This document shows, piece after piece, positions 14,943-21,407 of a DNA stretch of 28,136 nt. The stretch is taken from positions 1-28,136 of IMG/VR virus record IMGVR_UViG_3300022929_000153. One strand, 5' to 3'. Below the pieces are notes generated by a model. The model saw only the letters and a list, made by a program, of their open reading frames with translations, made no database searches and was not told the origin of the DNA. The DNA is from a virus. The first letter of the stretch is position 1; each line of letters starts with the position of its first letter. The position numbers were made by a program, and so were the translations under genes.

Positions 14943-15289
14943 GCTGCCTCCTTAAGTAGCTTTTTGTATTTTCTTATGTTCTTTGGATTATCCAGTTCTG
15001 CTTTTACCATTTTGATAAAAGCTCTGGGATTTATTTTTGGAAAATGAAAACTTTTGAAGCCAGTCATTGATATGGGCGACGGAGCTTCTCTTTGTAGCGG
15101 ATCTTTATACCTGGTTGTATAAATTTCTGCGTGATCATTGTTGTAAATGGTTCCATCATCAAACTTTGTCCAGGTGTGATGCTTACAAAGATCTATTCTT
15201 ACAGTAACCTTGTCCTTGCCATGGGACCAGGTAAACTTGTCAATCGTCTTGTATTCTCTGTTAGATTTATGTTTGACTATCTCGCTCAT
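14939..15289 (-). CDS. Phage protein of unknown function
   Basis: 116 residues, basic, with several His (KHHTW, FHFPK) and a C-terminal Lys-rich helix (NIRKYKKLLKEAA). No family recognised. ATG at 15289 follows AAGGAAACAGC and overlaps the previous stop as ATGA. Ends in KEAA, encoded by the AAGGAGGCAGCATGA junction. Member of the same leftward operon. Confidence 0.7.
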   Translation of the reverse strand: MSEIVKHKSNREYKTIDKFTWSHGKDKVTVRIDLCKHHTWTKFDDGTIYNNDHAEIYTTRYKDPLQREAPSPISMTGFKSFHFPKINPRAFIKMVKAELDNPKNIRKYKKLLKEAA

Positions 15290-15651
15290 GCTGTTTCCTT
15301 AAGATTGTTTATCTCAGAGATAAGGTCTTCTTCCGTACCTCTCCATGTTGGGTGGTCGGGACCATCGAAAGGTGAGTCCACCACCTTGATATCTGTAATG
15401 TAATCAAACGAACCTCTTAGTCCGTTATGCCTGTTTACATGTTTCATAACTAGAGCAGCGGCTGACGCTTCTGTAAGAGAAGGGACCTCGTACATATATT
15501 CATCGTCCCAAGGTTCTTGAGTGACTTCAAAGTATACACAATACTCTGAACCACTCTTGAACTTATGAAAATTAGTTCCATACTCCTCAAGGTTTTGGGT
15601 TTTAATAATATACCATCTGGCATTTCCGTCTATGATTGTGTTCAAACTCAT
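15286..15651 (-). CDS. First gene of leftward recombinase operon, unknown function
   Basis: 121 residues, acidic, with aromatic-rich beta segments (SEYCVYFEVTQEPWDDEYMY) and a helical C-terminus. No family recognised. ATG 15651 follows AAGGAGGCAAC, 35 bases downstream of a predicted promoter -10. Ends in KETA at the repeated SD/ATGA junction. As the first gene on the message it is probably expressed early. Confidence 0.7.
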   Translation of the reverse strand: MSLNTIIDGNARWYIIKTQNLEEYGTNFHKFKSGSEYCVYFEVTQEPWDDEYMYEVPSLTEASAAALVMKHVNRHNGLRGSFDYITDIKVVDSPFDGPDHPTWRGTEEDLISEINNLKETA

Positions 15652-15686
15652 GTTGCCTCCTTATTTAATTTGTTACTCACAATACA

Positions 15687-15714
15687 ATAATAACAAATTC
15701 ACAAATATTTGCAA
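15687..15714 (-). promoter_or_regulatory. Leftward promoter of the recombinase operon
   Basis: Reading leftward: -35 TTGCAA (15714-15709), 16-base spacer, -10 TATTAT (15692-15687). The TTGCAA hexamer is its own reverse complement and is shared with the rightward promoter. Confidence 0.5.
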
Positions 15715-15737
15715 CTATTTATAACTTATAGTATATT
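15709..15737 (+). promoter_or_regulatory. Rightward promoter of the RHH operon
   Basis: -35 TTGCAA (15709-15714), 17-base spacer, -10 TATATT (15732-15737), 27 bases before the RHH gene ATG. Shares its -35 hexamer with the opposite promoter, so binding of polymerase or a regulator to one should exclude the other. Confidence 0.55.
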
Positions 15738-15764
15738 GATTTTAAATTAATTTACGGAGTAATT

Positions 15765-15941
15765 ATGAAACTTGATTTTAATCTTAAGAAACCAAATACA
15801 ACAACGGTTCAGTTTAGAATTGATCCAGATACTAAAAGACAGATGAACGCACTAAAAAAACACTACGGTGTGCGTACGGGCCAGCTGATCAAAAAAATGA
15901 TCCAGGTATCCTTTTCAGCTGTAGAAGGAGAAATAAAATGA
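15765..15941 (+). CDS. Ribbon-helix-helix DNA-binding protein
   Basis: 58 residues. A strand TTVQFRIDPDTKRQM followed by two helices (NALKKHYGVRTGQLIKKMI) matches the MetJ/Arc ribbon-helix-helix fold, which binds operators as dimers. ATG 15765 follows ACGGAGTAATT. First gene after the divergent promoter, so the natural candidate to repress one or both promoters at 15.69-15.74 kb. Its stop overlaps the next ATG (ATGA). Confidence 0.75.
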   Translation: MKLDFNLKKPNTTTVQFRIDPDTKRQMNALKKHYGVRTGQLIKKMIQVSFSAVEGEIK

Positions 15942-16156
15942 GTGAGCCTAAACATGTAAAGAACTGGTTGTATCCAGTAATGAAAGAAATATTTATGAAG
16001 TTTCTTGTCAACAAACACAATAAGCCGTACAAGGATATTGCGATCTCAGAAATGACTGAATCCGAAATCGAGCTTTGGCAGCAAGTCGAGGCCATGAACG
16101 GGACTAAGGTTGGAGTCATTTTTAAAACAGATCCAGAGAAGAGGGTGTTGCATTGA
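15938..16156 (+). CDS. Small protein of unknown function
   Basis: 72 residues, helical N-terminus (HVKNWLYPVMKEIFMKFLV), then TESEIELWQQVEAMNG. No family recognised. Strong ribosome site GAAGGAGAAATAAA before the ATG at 15938, coupled to the RHH gene by ATGA overlap. Confidence 0.65.
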   Translation: MSEPKHVKNWLYPVMKEIFMKFLVNKHNKPYKDIAISEMTESEIELWQQVEAMNGTKVGVIFKTDPEKRVLH

Positions 16157-16392
16157 TAAAAGAGGTTGAGCAAATAAAAATGCGTAAAGATCTTCAACAC
16201 TTAAAAAATAACTTTGGTTTTAGTAATGTTTCATTAGCAAAAATTTTTGGTTGTGGTGAAAAAATAATTAGAGACTTCACTAGCTCAGAAACAAAATTTT
16301 TGAGCGATAGATCTTTTAATATTATTTACACAAAACTCCAGGATTTAAAAAAAGATATAAAACAAGCTGAGGAGTATGTGCCAAATGACTGA
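16153..16392 (+). CDS. Helix-turn-helix-like small protein
   Basis: 79 residues from a TTG at 16153 that overlaps the previous stop as TTGA, with GAGGGTG five bases upstream; an ATG at 16180 would give 70 residues. The segment LQHLKNNFGFSNVSLAKIFG followed by CGEKIIRDFTS resembles an HTH of the Xre/Cro type (V-S-L-A-K-I-F-G turn). It may be a phage regulator. The rest is a basic/acidic coiled helix (LQDLKKDIKQAEEY). Confidence 0.6.
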   Translation: MIKEVEQIKMRKDLQHLKNNFGFSNVSLAKIFGCGEKIIRDFTSSETKFLSDRSFNIIYTKLQDLKKDIKQAEEYVPND

Positions 16393-16606
16393 GGACCATT
16401 CCAAAGAAAAGTTTGCAGCTGACATAACTAAACTTATCATAATGTTTATGAAACATATTACAGCTGTAAAAAATCTGGAAGGTTATTATTTATCAAACAA
16501 GTCAGCAATCAACCAGGTAAAAAAAATTGACCAGGACAAACACGATGAATTGATCCAGGCATTTAAAAATAAAAAAGCAGAAATATTGGAGAAAGAAAAT
16601 GGATAG
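16385..16606 (+). CDS. Small helical protein, unknown
   Basis: 73 residues, helical and charged (FAADITKLIIMFMKHITAVK, KKIDQDKHDELIQAFKNKKA). Start chosen at ATG 16385 because GAGGAG lies about 10 bases upstream; an ATG at 16376 is almost on top of that site. Overlaps its neighbours by 8 bases on each side. No family recognised. Confidence 0.6.
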   Translation: MTEDHSKEKFAADITKLIIMFMKHITAVKNLEGYYLSNKSAINQVKKIDQDKHDELIQAFKNKKAEILEKENG

Positions 16607-16745
16607 GAGAACACAAACAAGTATGCGTTTAAAAACAGATACCTTAGAAAAGTTAAAGTGTTTAAAAAAAGAAAAAAAATTATCTATGGCCAGAGTTCTG
16701 GCTATGATTGTTGATTATTATACGGAGAAAAAAAATGAAACTTAA
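16599..16745 (+). CDS. Second small ribbon-helix-helix-type protein
   Basis: 48 residues: strand RRTQTSMRLKTDTLEKLKCL then helix KKEKKLSMARVLAMIVDYY, the Arc-like beta-alpha-alpha pattern. ATG 16599 overlaps the previous stop by 8 bases; TTGGAGAAAGAAA supplies the ribosome site. Below usual ORF cut-offs but its frame, ribosome site and fold agree. Overlaps the next gene by 11 bases. Confidence 0.6.
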   Translation: MDRRTQTSMRLKTDTLEKLKCLKKEKKLSMARVLAMIVDYYTEKKNET

Positions 16746-16932
16746 TTTACCAAAAAAAAATAGTCTTACAGAAAATTTAAGTGTAAGAGTTAGTCCAAAA
16801 ACAAAGAAAAATTTTACTGAAATTTTATTGTTTTATTCACAAGAAACAGATCTTAAAGTAACAAGCGCTGAGGTCATAAAGCAACTTATTAATTTACATC
16901 ATCAAGAATTATTTGGAGAAAGAAAATGCTAA
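16735..16932 (+). CDS. Third ribbon-helix-helix-type protein
   Basis: 65 residues. Strand LTENLSVRVSPKTKKNFTEI and helices (LLFYSQETDLKVTSAEVIKQ then LINLHHQ) fit RHH. ATG 16735 preceded by ACGGAGAAAAAA. The N-terminal MKLNLPKKN resembles MKLDFNLKKPN of the first RHH protein in this operon, suggesting an old duplication. Adjacent tandem RHH genes could form hetero-oligomers; inference. Confidence 0.65.
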   Translation: MKLNLPKKNSLTENLSVRVSPKTKKNFTEILLFYSQETDLKVTSAEVIKQLINLHHQELFGERKC

Positions 16933-17087
16933 AACTACTTAGAAGACTAGATAGATTTCTGGACAGACACTGGAGATCTACTCACGACAAAATTGTTGCA
17001 TTATTTGACAGACGCAAGGATCCAGTGGATATTGATTGGTTGAACATGCACAACGATATGGCGGAGAGAAAAAATGACAATAAATAA
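16926..17087 (+). CDS. Small basic protein, unknown
   Basis: 53 residues, Arg/Asp-rich (MLKLLRRLDRFLDRHWRS, then DKIVALFDRRKDPVDIDWL). GGAGAAAGAAA before the ATG at 16926; overlaps neighbours by 7 and 14 bases. No family recognised. Tight packing supports it. Confidence 0.55.
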   Translation: MLKLLRRLDRFLDRHWRSTHDKIVALFDRRKDPVDIDWLNMHNDMAERKNDNK

Positions 17088-17295
17088 GCATGAACTAGAG
17101 ATTGCGCGGGTTGCCAGGCGATTTCGCGAAATTTGTAACGAGCACATTATGGAACTAGAAGATCAGATGCCCAGGGCAAACAATCCCTTGGAGCGTGATG
17201 ATCTGGAAAAACAAATTGATGCTATGCACGAACTAGCCGACCAGGCTAATTCCAGAGCAAAAGCAATGATCGAGGATTATTATGCCAATCAATAG
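17074..17295 (+). CDS. Small helical protein, unknown
   Basis: 73 residues, almost fully helical and charged (EIARVARRFREICNEHIMEL; then ERDDLEKQIDAMHELADQAN), likely coiled coil. ATG 17074 with GCGGAGAGAAAA upstream. No family recognised. Confidence 0.65.
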   Translation: MTINKHELEIARVARRFREICNEHIMELEDQMPRANNPLERDDLEKQIDAMHELADQANSRAKAMIEDYYANQ

Positions 17296-17380
17296 AAAAA
17301 ATATACCAGCACACTTGCAGTATCTAAGCGATTCAGCTCTTAGAACATTAATAGAGCTGCATAAGCCTAGATCTATCTAA
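17282..17380 (+). CDS. Possible 32-residue protein ending the operon
   Basis: MPINRKNIPAHLQYLSDSAL followed by a short helix (RTLIELHKP). ATG 17282 overlaps the previous gene by 14 bases like other junctions here, but has no clear ribosome site (GAGGATTATT is the nearest). Its end overlaps the stop of the opposing oxygenase gene by 8 bases. Uncertain. Confidence 0.4.
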   Translation: MPINRKNIPAHLQYLSDSALRTLIELHKPRSI

Positions 17381-17927
17381 AAGGCGGGCCAGTAAACCAG
17401 GCAACGACCACATAACGGTCGCCTTTGGTTACAGGTTTGACCTGGTGCGAGATAAATGAGCTAAAAGCGACTATCTCTCCCATCTTCAAACGCGTACAAC
17501 TAGCGTTATCACTGGTACGAAAGCAGATTTCGCCGCCTTCGTATTCATCGTTTAGCATTAAAGACATACTGATCTTCCGATTGGCAGCTGTTCCCTCTGG
17601 TCCTATGTCGATATGATAGCCGTAGCCGTTACTCGGCGATTTATAGTGCAAAATTTGCGCTGTCTCGATTCCAGATATGTCGTATCTAAAATATTTATTC
17701 GCAGAAACCGCGACTCTGTTAAGGATCCTATAAAGGCGGTCCTCTTTAGCGTCAATATAGCGCACCTCAACGTCTCTTAGATCTTTATTTTTTGTTTCCG
17801 CGTTCTTGTCGTGTACCATTCCAGGCTCTGGATCCGTTTCAACCAGGTAATCTAAAAAGAGCTCTACTTCGTCTTGCGTGACAGACAGGCCAGTAACACC
17901 ATGATTAGGCATTAAATCGGCCGTCAT
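17373..17927 (-). CDS. 2OG-Fe(II) oxygenase, prolyl-hydroxylase type
   Basis: 184-residue dioxygenase of the P4H/PiuC-like group that couples 2-oxoglutarate decarboxylation to hydroxylation. Iron ligands and cosubstrate residue are visible: His105 and Asp107 in GYGYHIDIG, His161 in SSFISHQVKPV, Arg171 in KGDRYVVVAWF, the last motif being typical of the PKHD branch. The segment YEGGEICFRT is the usual strand before the second half of the motif. Substrate unknown (protein side chain or nucleic acid). ATG 17927 has GGAGG four bases upstream and overlaps the nuclease gene by 23 bases. Common in marine T4-like and other phages. Confidence 0.88.
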   Translation of the reverse strand: MTADLMPNHGVTGLSVTQDEVELFLDYLVETDPEPGMVHDKNAETKNKDLRDVEVRYIDAKEDRLYRILNRVAVSANKYFRYDISGIETAQILHYKSPSNGYGYHIDIGPEGTAANRKISMSLMLNDEYEGGEICFRTSDNASCTRLKMGEIVAFSSFISHQVKPVTKGDRYVVVAWFTGPPFR

Positions 17928-18324
17928 ACTTCCTCCAATTTTTTTTCAGCACATCAAGCCAATCTTCTATCGCCATGACGCAAATCTTGTCGTTTTCTTC
18001 TGGCCAATCCAGGTTCATGGCATAGAGCGGTACGCATACTCGGATCGGTCTGCGGTTGAATTTAAAAATAAGAACAGGGATCCTCCCTTGTGAGGAGCTG
18101 CAAACTTGATCCCACCAAGCGGACTTTAGCCACTCGCCGTCTTTATAGCTTTTACACTCAACCGCATGAAAGGGTATATCCAGATCACACTGGCCAGCTT
18201 CCTGGTATTGGTCCAGGTTGCGTTTGGTTTGAAAATCTATGCCGTTGTCAGTAAAAAAGTCGTTAAGGATCTTCGCAATGTTGCGCTCGAATTGTGCTCC
18301 CTTGTTTCGACTGTTTATCGGCAT
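17905..18324 (-). CDS. PDDEXK nuclease, Holliday-junction-resolvase-like
   Basis: 139 residues. NKGAQFERNIAKIL provides the N-terminal Glu13; Asp47/Asp49 (CDLDI) and Glu56-Cys-Lys58 (HAVECKSYKDGEW) complete a PD-(D/E)xK active site, with a TRP-rich helix after it (WLKSAWWDQV). The G-x-x-F-E-R-x-x-x-x-x-L start is typical of Hjc-type resolvases and phage relatives, so it may resolve branched DNA before packaging. ATG 18324 lacks a strong ribosome site; a possible TGn-containing -10 sits 6 bases upstream, raising the possibility of a leaderless start. Followed directly by the oxygenase gene. Confidence 0.75.
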   Translation of the reverse strand: MPINSRNKGAQFERNIAKILNDFFTDNGIDFQTKRNLDQYQEAGQCDLDIPFHAVECKSYKDGEWLKSAWWDQVCSSSQGRIPVLIFKFNRRPIRVCVPLYAMNLDWPEENDKICVMAIEDWLDVLKKNWRKYDGRFNA

Positions 18325-18360
18325 TGATAAAGTTTCTCAAAACTTGTAAAAAATTGCAAA

Positions 18361-20001
18361 CTAATTTTTTATAGATCCAACGCCTTTGTCGTTATCTGGA
18401 GTATTATCTTCAATGCTTAAAGCTGCAATGCCACCAGCGCCTGCGACGGGTGCAAAGGAAAACATCTGGTCTTTAAACTTCTGCCTGGCTTTTGTTTTTG
18501 AAAAGTCAGTCTCTGGATCATTCTTAATTACCTTGAGTCCGCGTTTTTCCAGGATATCTATCACTTCTTGGCTAGTCCTGGGCGGAACTATAGCGCCAGC
18601 AAACTCTTCAAAACCAACAGATCGCATGGGTTTGGCTTCTAGGTATTCGACATTTCGAGCTGCGTTTTTTTTGAAAACCTCGGTTAAATTATCAACTATT
18701 TGTTTTTGTTTTTGTGGAACAATGTCATCAAGCAAAGAAGTTATACTCTTTTGCACGGCGCTTCGTATATCTTTGCCATCTTCAAGAGCATAACCAACGC
18801 CAAGCATAATGTCCTCTGTATCAAAATATTTATCTGTGCCATCTAGTGATGATTCAAGAGCATCATATACATCGCCCTCTAAATCTGAAAAATAAGGATT
18901 ATCTTCGATTCTGGATCTTTGGCTTTTTATATCTTCAAGATCTGTCATTTTTTCGCTCATAAGTGCGCGTAATCTATTTGGTCCAAATGTTCCTATACCA
19001 CCCTCGCCACCACGCTGAGTTTCTTTGATCATGTTTTGAGTTGCATTTTCCAGGGTGTAAGGTTTTGTAACCATGGTTTCTTCAAAATCATCAAAGGTTT
19101 GGAAAACACCTTCCTGGCTTAGATATTTATCTTTTTCTTTTGCTACCCAATCCCTGTATGCACTTCCACCTGGCTTTACATTTACATAATGAGCTGAGTC
19201 TAAGCCTAAATCTTGAATATATTTTATTTTTGCTATATCTGAGTCAAAAAATCTTTCAAGTTCTTCTATTCTATTTTCTGGGTAATGTAGATTGCCTTTT
19301 TCTAAATTTCTTAATGAATCCGCAGCATCAATTACATAAGCGCCTGTATATGGCCCTGTATAAATTTGTTCCATTAAATCTTTATCACTTAAAAGATCTT
19401 TATAATCTTTGGTAAGCTGTTCGGCAGCTCCTTCTTTTGCCAGGCGTATCTTTTTCGGTGCTCTGGGCGTATAAGCATCGGCAGAGTAAACCGCGTTTCG
19501 CGGATCTACAGCGGGATCGAAATTTTTTGGCTTAGCGATCAGTTGTATCTGGCCAAATCCTTTAAGCGGCACGTCGGCAGGTTGAACCGCTAAACTTGGA
19601 GACGGGATTCCTCCCATCTGGTCAAAACTTTTTATAGCGCTTTCGTTGGTATTGTGCACGAACATCATGTCTTTTGGCTGGTCTAGGGATCCTACGCCTT
19701 TTTTAGCTGCCTGTTTTCCGATCGCTAGGGTTCCTTTGACAGCTGTACCAGCTGGTCCCAAAGCATCAAGTGAAGATAAAGCCATGCCGAGCTTATCATC
19801 ATCGTATTTGGCTATCTCTCCAGATAGAAACGGTATGAATTGCGCTATGCCTTTGAGCGTATCGCGGCGACGCGAAGCAGGTGAGGGAACCATAGGCCTG
19901 GTGAAGTAAGAAGCGAGTGGTCCAGGTGCATCTATGCGAGGCGGTAAAATAGCACCTACGTCTTCGGTAGTGTCAAATACGTTTACATCCTCTGTTGCCA
20001 T
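18361..20001 (-). CDS. Polyvalent-type protein, probable ejected effector
   Basis: 546 residues. N-terminal Pro-rich part and a Gly/Ala-rich hydrophobic segment (about 76-100), then residues about 111-185: DMMFVHNTNESAIKSFDQMG, GIPSPSLAVQPADVPLKGFG, QIQLIAKP, NAVYSADAYTPRAPK. This H-N-T...GG-I-P-S-P-S...F-G-x-I...Y-S-x-D-A-Y-T-P arrangement is a domain I associate with phage/plasmid polyvalent proteins that enter the host with the DNA; its activity is not certain to me. The remainder is helical and charged, ending in a small hydrophobic stretch (FAPVAGAGGIAALS). ATG 20001 has no ribosome site but an extended -10 exactly 6 bases upstream, so the transcript should be leaderless. The C-terminal 80 residues resemble no family I know. 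Confidence 0.72.
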   Translation of the reverse strand: MATEDVNVFDTTEDVGAILPPRIDAPGPLASYFTRPMVPSPASRRRDTLKGIAQFIPFLSGEIAKYDDDKLGMALSSLDALGPAGTAVKGTLAIGKQAAKKGVGSLDQPKDMMFVHNTNESAIKSFDQMGGIPSPSLAVQPADVPLKGFGQIQLIAKPKNFDPAVDPRNAVYSADAYTPRAPKKIRLAKEGAAEQLTKDYKDLLSDKDLMEQIYTGPYTGAYVIDAADSLRNLEKGNLHYPENRIEELERFFDSDIAKIKYIQDLGLDSAHYVNVKPGGSAYRDWVAKEKDKYLSQEGVFQTFDDFEETMVTKPYTLENATQNMIKETQRGGEGGIGTFGPNRLRALMSEKMTDLEDIKSQRSRIEDNPYFSDLEGDVYDALESSLDGTDKYFDTEDIMLGVGYALEDGKDIRSAVQKSITSLLDDIVPQKQKQIVDNLTEVFKKNAARNVEYLEAKPMRSVGFEEFAGAIVPPRTSQEVIDILEKRGLKVIKNDPETDFSKTKARQKFKDQMFSFAPVAGAGGIAALSIEDNTPDNDKGVGSIKN

Positions 20002-20007
20002 GAGCTG

Positions 20008-20037
20008 ATTGTAACAAGTGATATGGTCGCAGGTAAA
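20008..20037 (-). promoter_or_regulatory. Extended -10 promoter giving a leaderless transcript
   Basis: Reading leftward: -35 TTTACC (20037-20032), 18-base spacer containing TG at 20016-20015, -10 TACAAT (20013-20008). With the usual 6-base gap the +1 is 20001, the A of the ATG of the polyvalent-protein gene, which has no Shine-Dalgarno. Confidence 0.55.
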
Positions 20038-20392
20038 GTCGGGCCATAGGAATCCTTTGCATTGCAAAATTTTTTGCACAAAATTTTTTTGCGTTGAGTT
20101 TTTCTGGTGATTCAATGTATCAAACCTAGTTATATTTATAACTGTTATCGGCCGCTGCTATATGGGGTGGTAGGGGTTCCAAAAAATGCGGATCCTACGG
20201 AAAAAAGCGGTTCCAAGGGACTCCTATTTGTTACGCGTTGCTATTGTGAGCACAAGTTGTACATAGTTGCACAAAAGAATACATGTTTACATACGCAAAA
20301 TAGCACGTTATATCAATGACTTACGACGATATTAAGATTTTTCCCAGATTTTGGCGCTTAGATCGGGAGACCGCGAAAACATGGCCACACAT
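20038..20392 (-). other. Noncoding interval between terminase small subunit and polyvalent gene
   Basis: About 355 bases with no convincing ORF on either strand. Contents: GCAAAATTTTTTGC and ACAAAATTTTTTTGCG (20060-20092), A/T-tract units likely to bend DNA; two GGTTCCAA copies (20175-20182, 20209-20216); an imperfect dyad TTGTACATAGTTGCACAA near 20255-20272. The interval follows terS in transcription order, so a packaging-start site or an origin are possible. Nothing here proves either. Confidence 0.4.
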
Positions 20393-20902
20393 CTATTTAT
20401 CTTTGGGAGAATAGTCGTCGACATTAGCGCCGAGCAACTGCCCTAATCTTTCCTTGATCTGCTCTCTGGACATCTTCTCCAGGTTAGCGTTGATGTTTAT
20501 ATTCTGGGATCTATTGATGGATAAACCAGCGAGCTGATTGAGCTCTTTAATCGCTGACACTGCGGCATTGAACTGGCCGTTCTCGTACGCGCTCTCCATC
20601 ACCTTCCACAACATCGTGCCTGTCTTCTGCGGGGTGATCGCATACTTTTCTGCCAATTCGTCCTGCTTAATTCGTATCGCCTTAACCACGTTCGGATAGT
20701 CTTTACCATTGAGCAGCTTACCTGCGCTTGCGCTTGGGAACTGATACCCAGCTTTCCTGGCAGCCTCGGTCATACCACACGCACCTTCGGTGTAATGCCA
20801 AACAAAGCTGGCCTGCATTTCAGTCAACCCGTGTTCGTCGTCCTTCTCAAACTGAACTGGCGCATCCACTATCTTCTGATCTGTCTTCTTCTTCTTTGGC
20901 AT
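20393..20902 (-). CDS. terS: Terminase small subunit
   Basis: DNA-recognition subunit of the packaging terminase, 169 residues. N-terminal basic tail (MPKKKKTDQK) and an HTH segment typical of the Terminase_2-type family: LTEMQASFVWHYTEGACGMT, EAARKAGYQFPSASAGKLL, then a central coiled coil (ALAEKYAITPQ to AVSAIKELNQLAGL) for ring assembly. ATG 20902 with AGGAGAG upstream; a longer frame start at 20929 lacks a ribosome site. It lies about 19.5 kb from terL, in the replication half, which is unusual for a phage where the two are normally adjacent. Transcribed leftward after the primase and two tiny genes. Confidence 0.82.
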   Translation of the reverse strand: MPKKKKTDQKIVDAPVQFEKDDEHGLTEMQASFVWHYTEGACGMTEAARKAGYQFPSASAGKLLNGKDYPNVVKAIRIKQDELAEKYAITPQKTGTMLWKVMESAYENGQFNAAVSAIKELNQLAGLSINRSQNININANLEKMSREQIKERLGQLLGANVDDYSPKDK

Positions 20903-21022
20903 AATCTCTCCTATTGTAAACCAGTGCACAGTGTAGAGTGCATAGCTGTTCTATTATACCTATTATGTAACGCGTAAGAGGCCATTCTTATAGCCAATAT
21001 TAATAATAATATATATATATAC

Positions 21023-21111
21023 ACTATACCCTTATATAGTATAAACCCAGTAGTAGCAAGGGATTGAGACAGGGTACAGCTAATTTTACTATACCCTTTG
21101 CTATACCCTTT
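21023..21111 (+). repeat. CTATACCCTT direct repeats upstream of terS
   Basis: Three copies of CTATACCCTT (21024-21033, 21089-21098, 21101-21110); the last two extend to CTATACCCTTT and are spaced 12 bases start to start. The first forms an inverted repeat with TATAGT (21023-21028, 21035-21040). The interval 20903-21118 is otherwise AT-rich with a TATAAT-like hexamer (20958-20953, leftward). Could be iterons of an origin or operator sites. Confidence 0.45.
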
Positions 21112-21118
21112 TTTGCCC

Positions 21119-21247
21119 TTATTTGCCATTGATATGCCTGTCAGCAATAATCACAGCCAGGCCGACTAAAATAAATGAGCAAGCCAGGACTAAAAAAAAG
21201 GTAACAGCTGCACTGCATAAAATCACCTTAATCGTCTCTAATATCAT
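21119..21247 (-). CDS. Tiny single-pass membrane protein
   Basis: 42 residues: MILETIKVILCSAAVTFFLV then LACSFILVGLAVIIADRHIN, one long hydrophobic helix with a short charged tail. ATG 21247 overlaps the preceding 59-residue gene by 20 bases and has AAGG about 9 bases upstream. Overlap and membrane profile support a real gene; function unknown. Confidence 0.5.
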   Translation of the reverse strand: MILETIKVILCSAAVTFFLVLACSFILVGLAVIIADRHINGK

Positions 21248-21407
21248 CGTCTTTTACCTTGTATTTATCCCAGTATCCAGGATTGGGCGGACTGATCTTT
21301 GTATAAACCAACTTGCGATTGAGCAAGATTTCATACAACGCCTTCTCCACATCCTTGTATCCAGGATCTTCTTTTTCTATTTGTAGATCTATTTGTATTC
21401 GTATCAT
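21228..21407 (-). CDS. 59-residue protein downstream of primase
   Basis: Mixed-charge protein (starts MIRIQIDLQIEKEDPGYKDV, ends KYKVKDDDIRDD). Its ATG immediately follows the primase stop without a gap and the end overlaps the next tiny gene, typical of genes in this operon. The DDIRDD acidic tail could contact a replication protein; that is speculation. No family recognised. Confidence 0.6.
   Translation of the reverse strand: MIRIQIDLQIEKEDPGYKDVEKALYEILLNRKLVYTKISPPNPGYWDKYKVKDDDIRDD

Noticed and set aside
13662-15764. Invertible DNA segment controlled by the serine recombinase
   Set aside because: I found no inverted pair of crossover-like sites flanking a gene in this window.
20911-21129. 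Leftward ORF of up to 72 residues beginning MANKGKKGYSKGYSK
   Set aside because: It runs through AT repeats and the CTATACCCTT units; codons look random and there is no ribosome site. Treated as noncoding repeat region.
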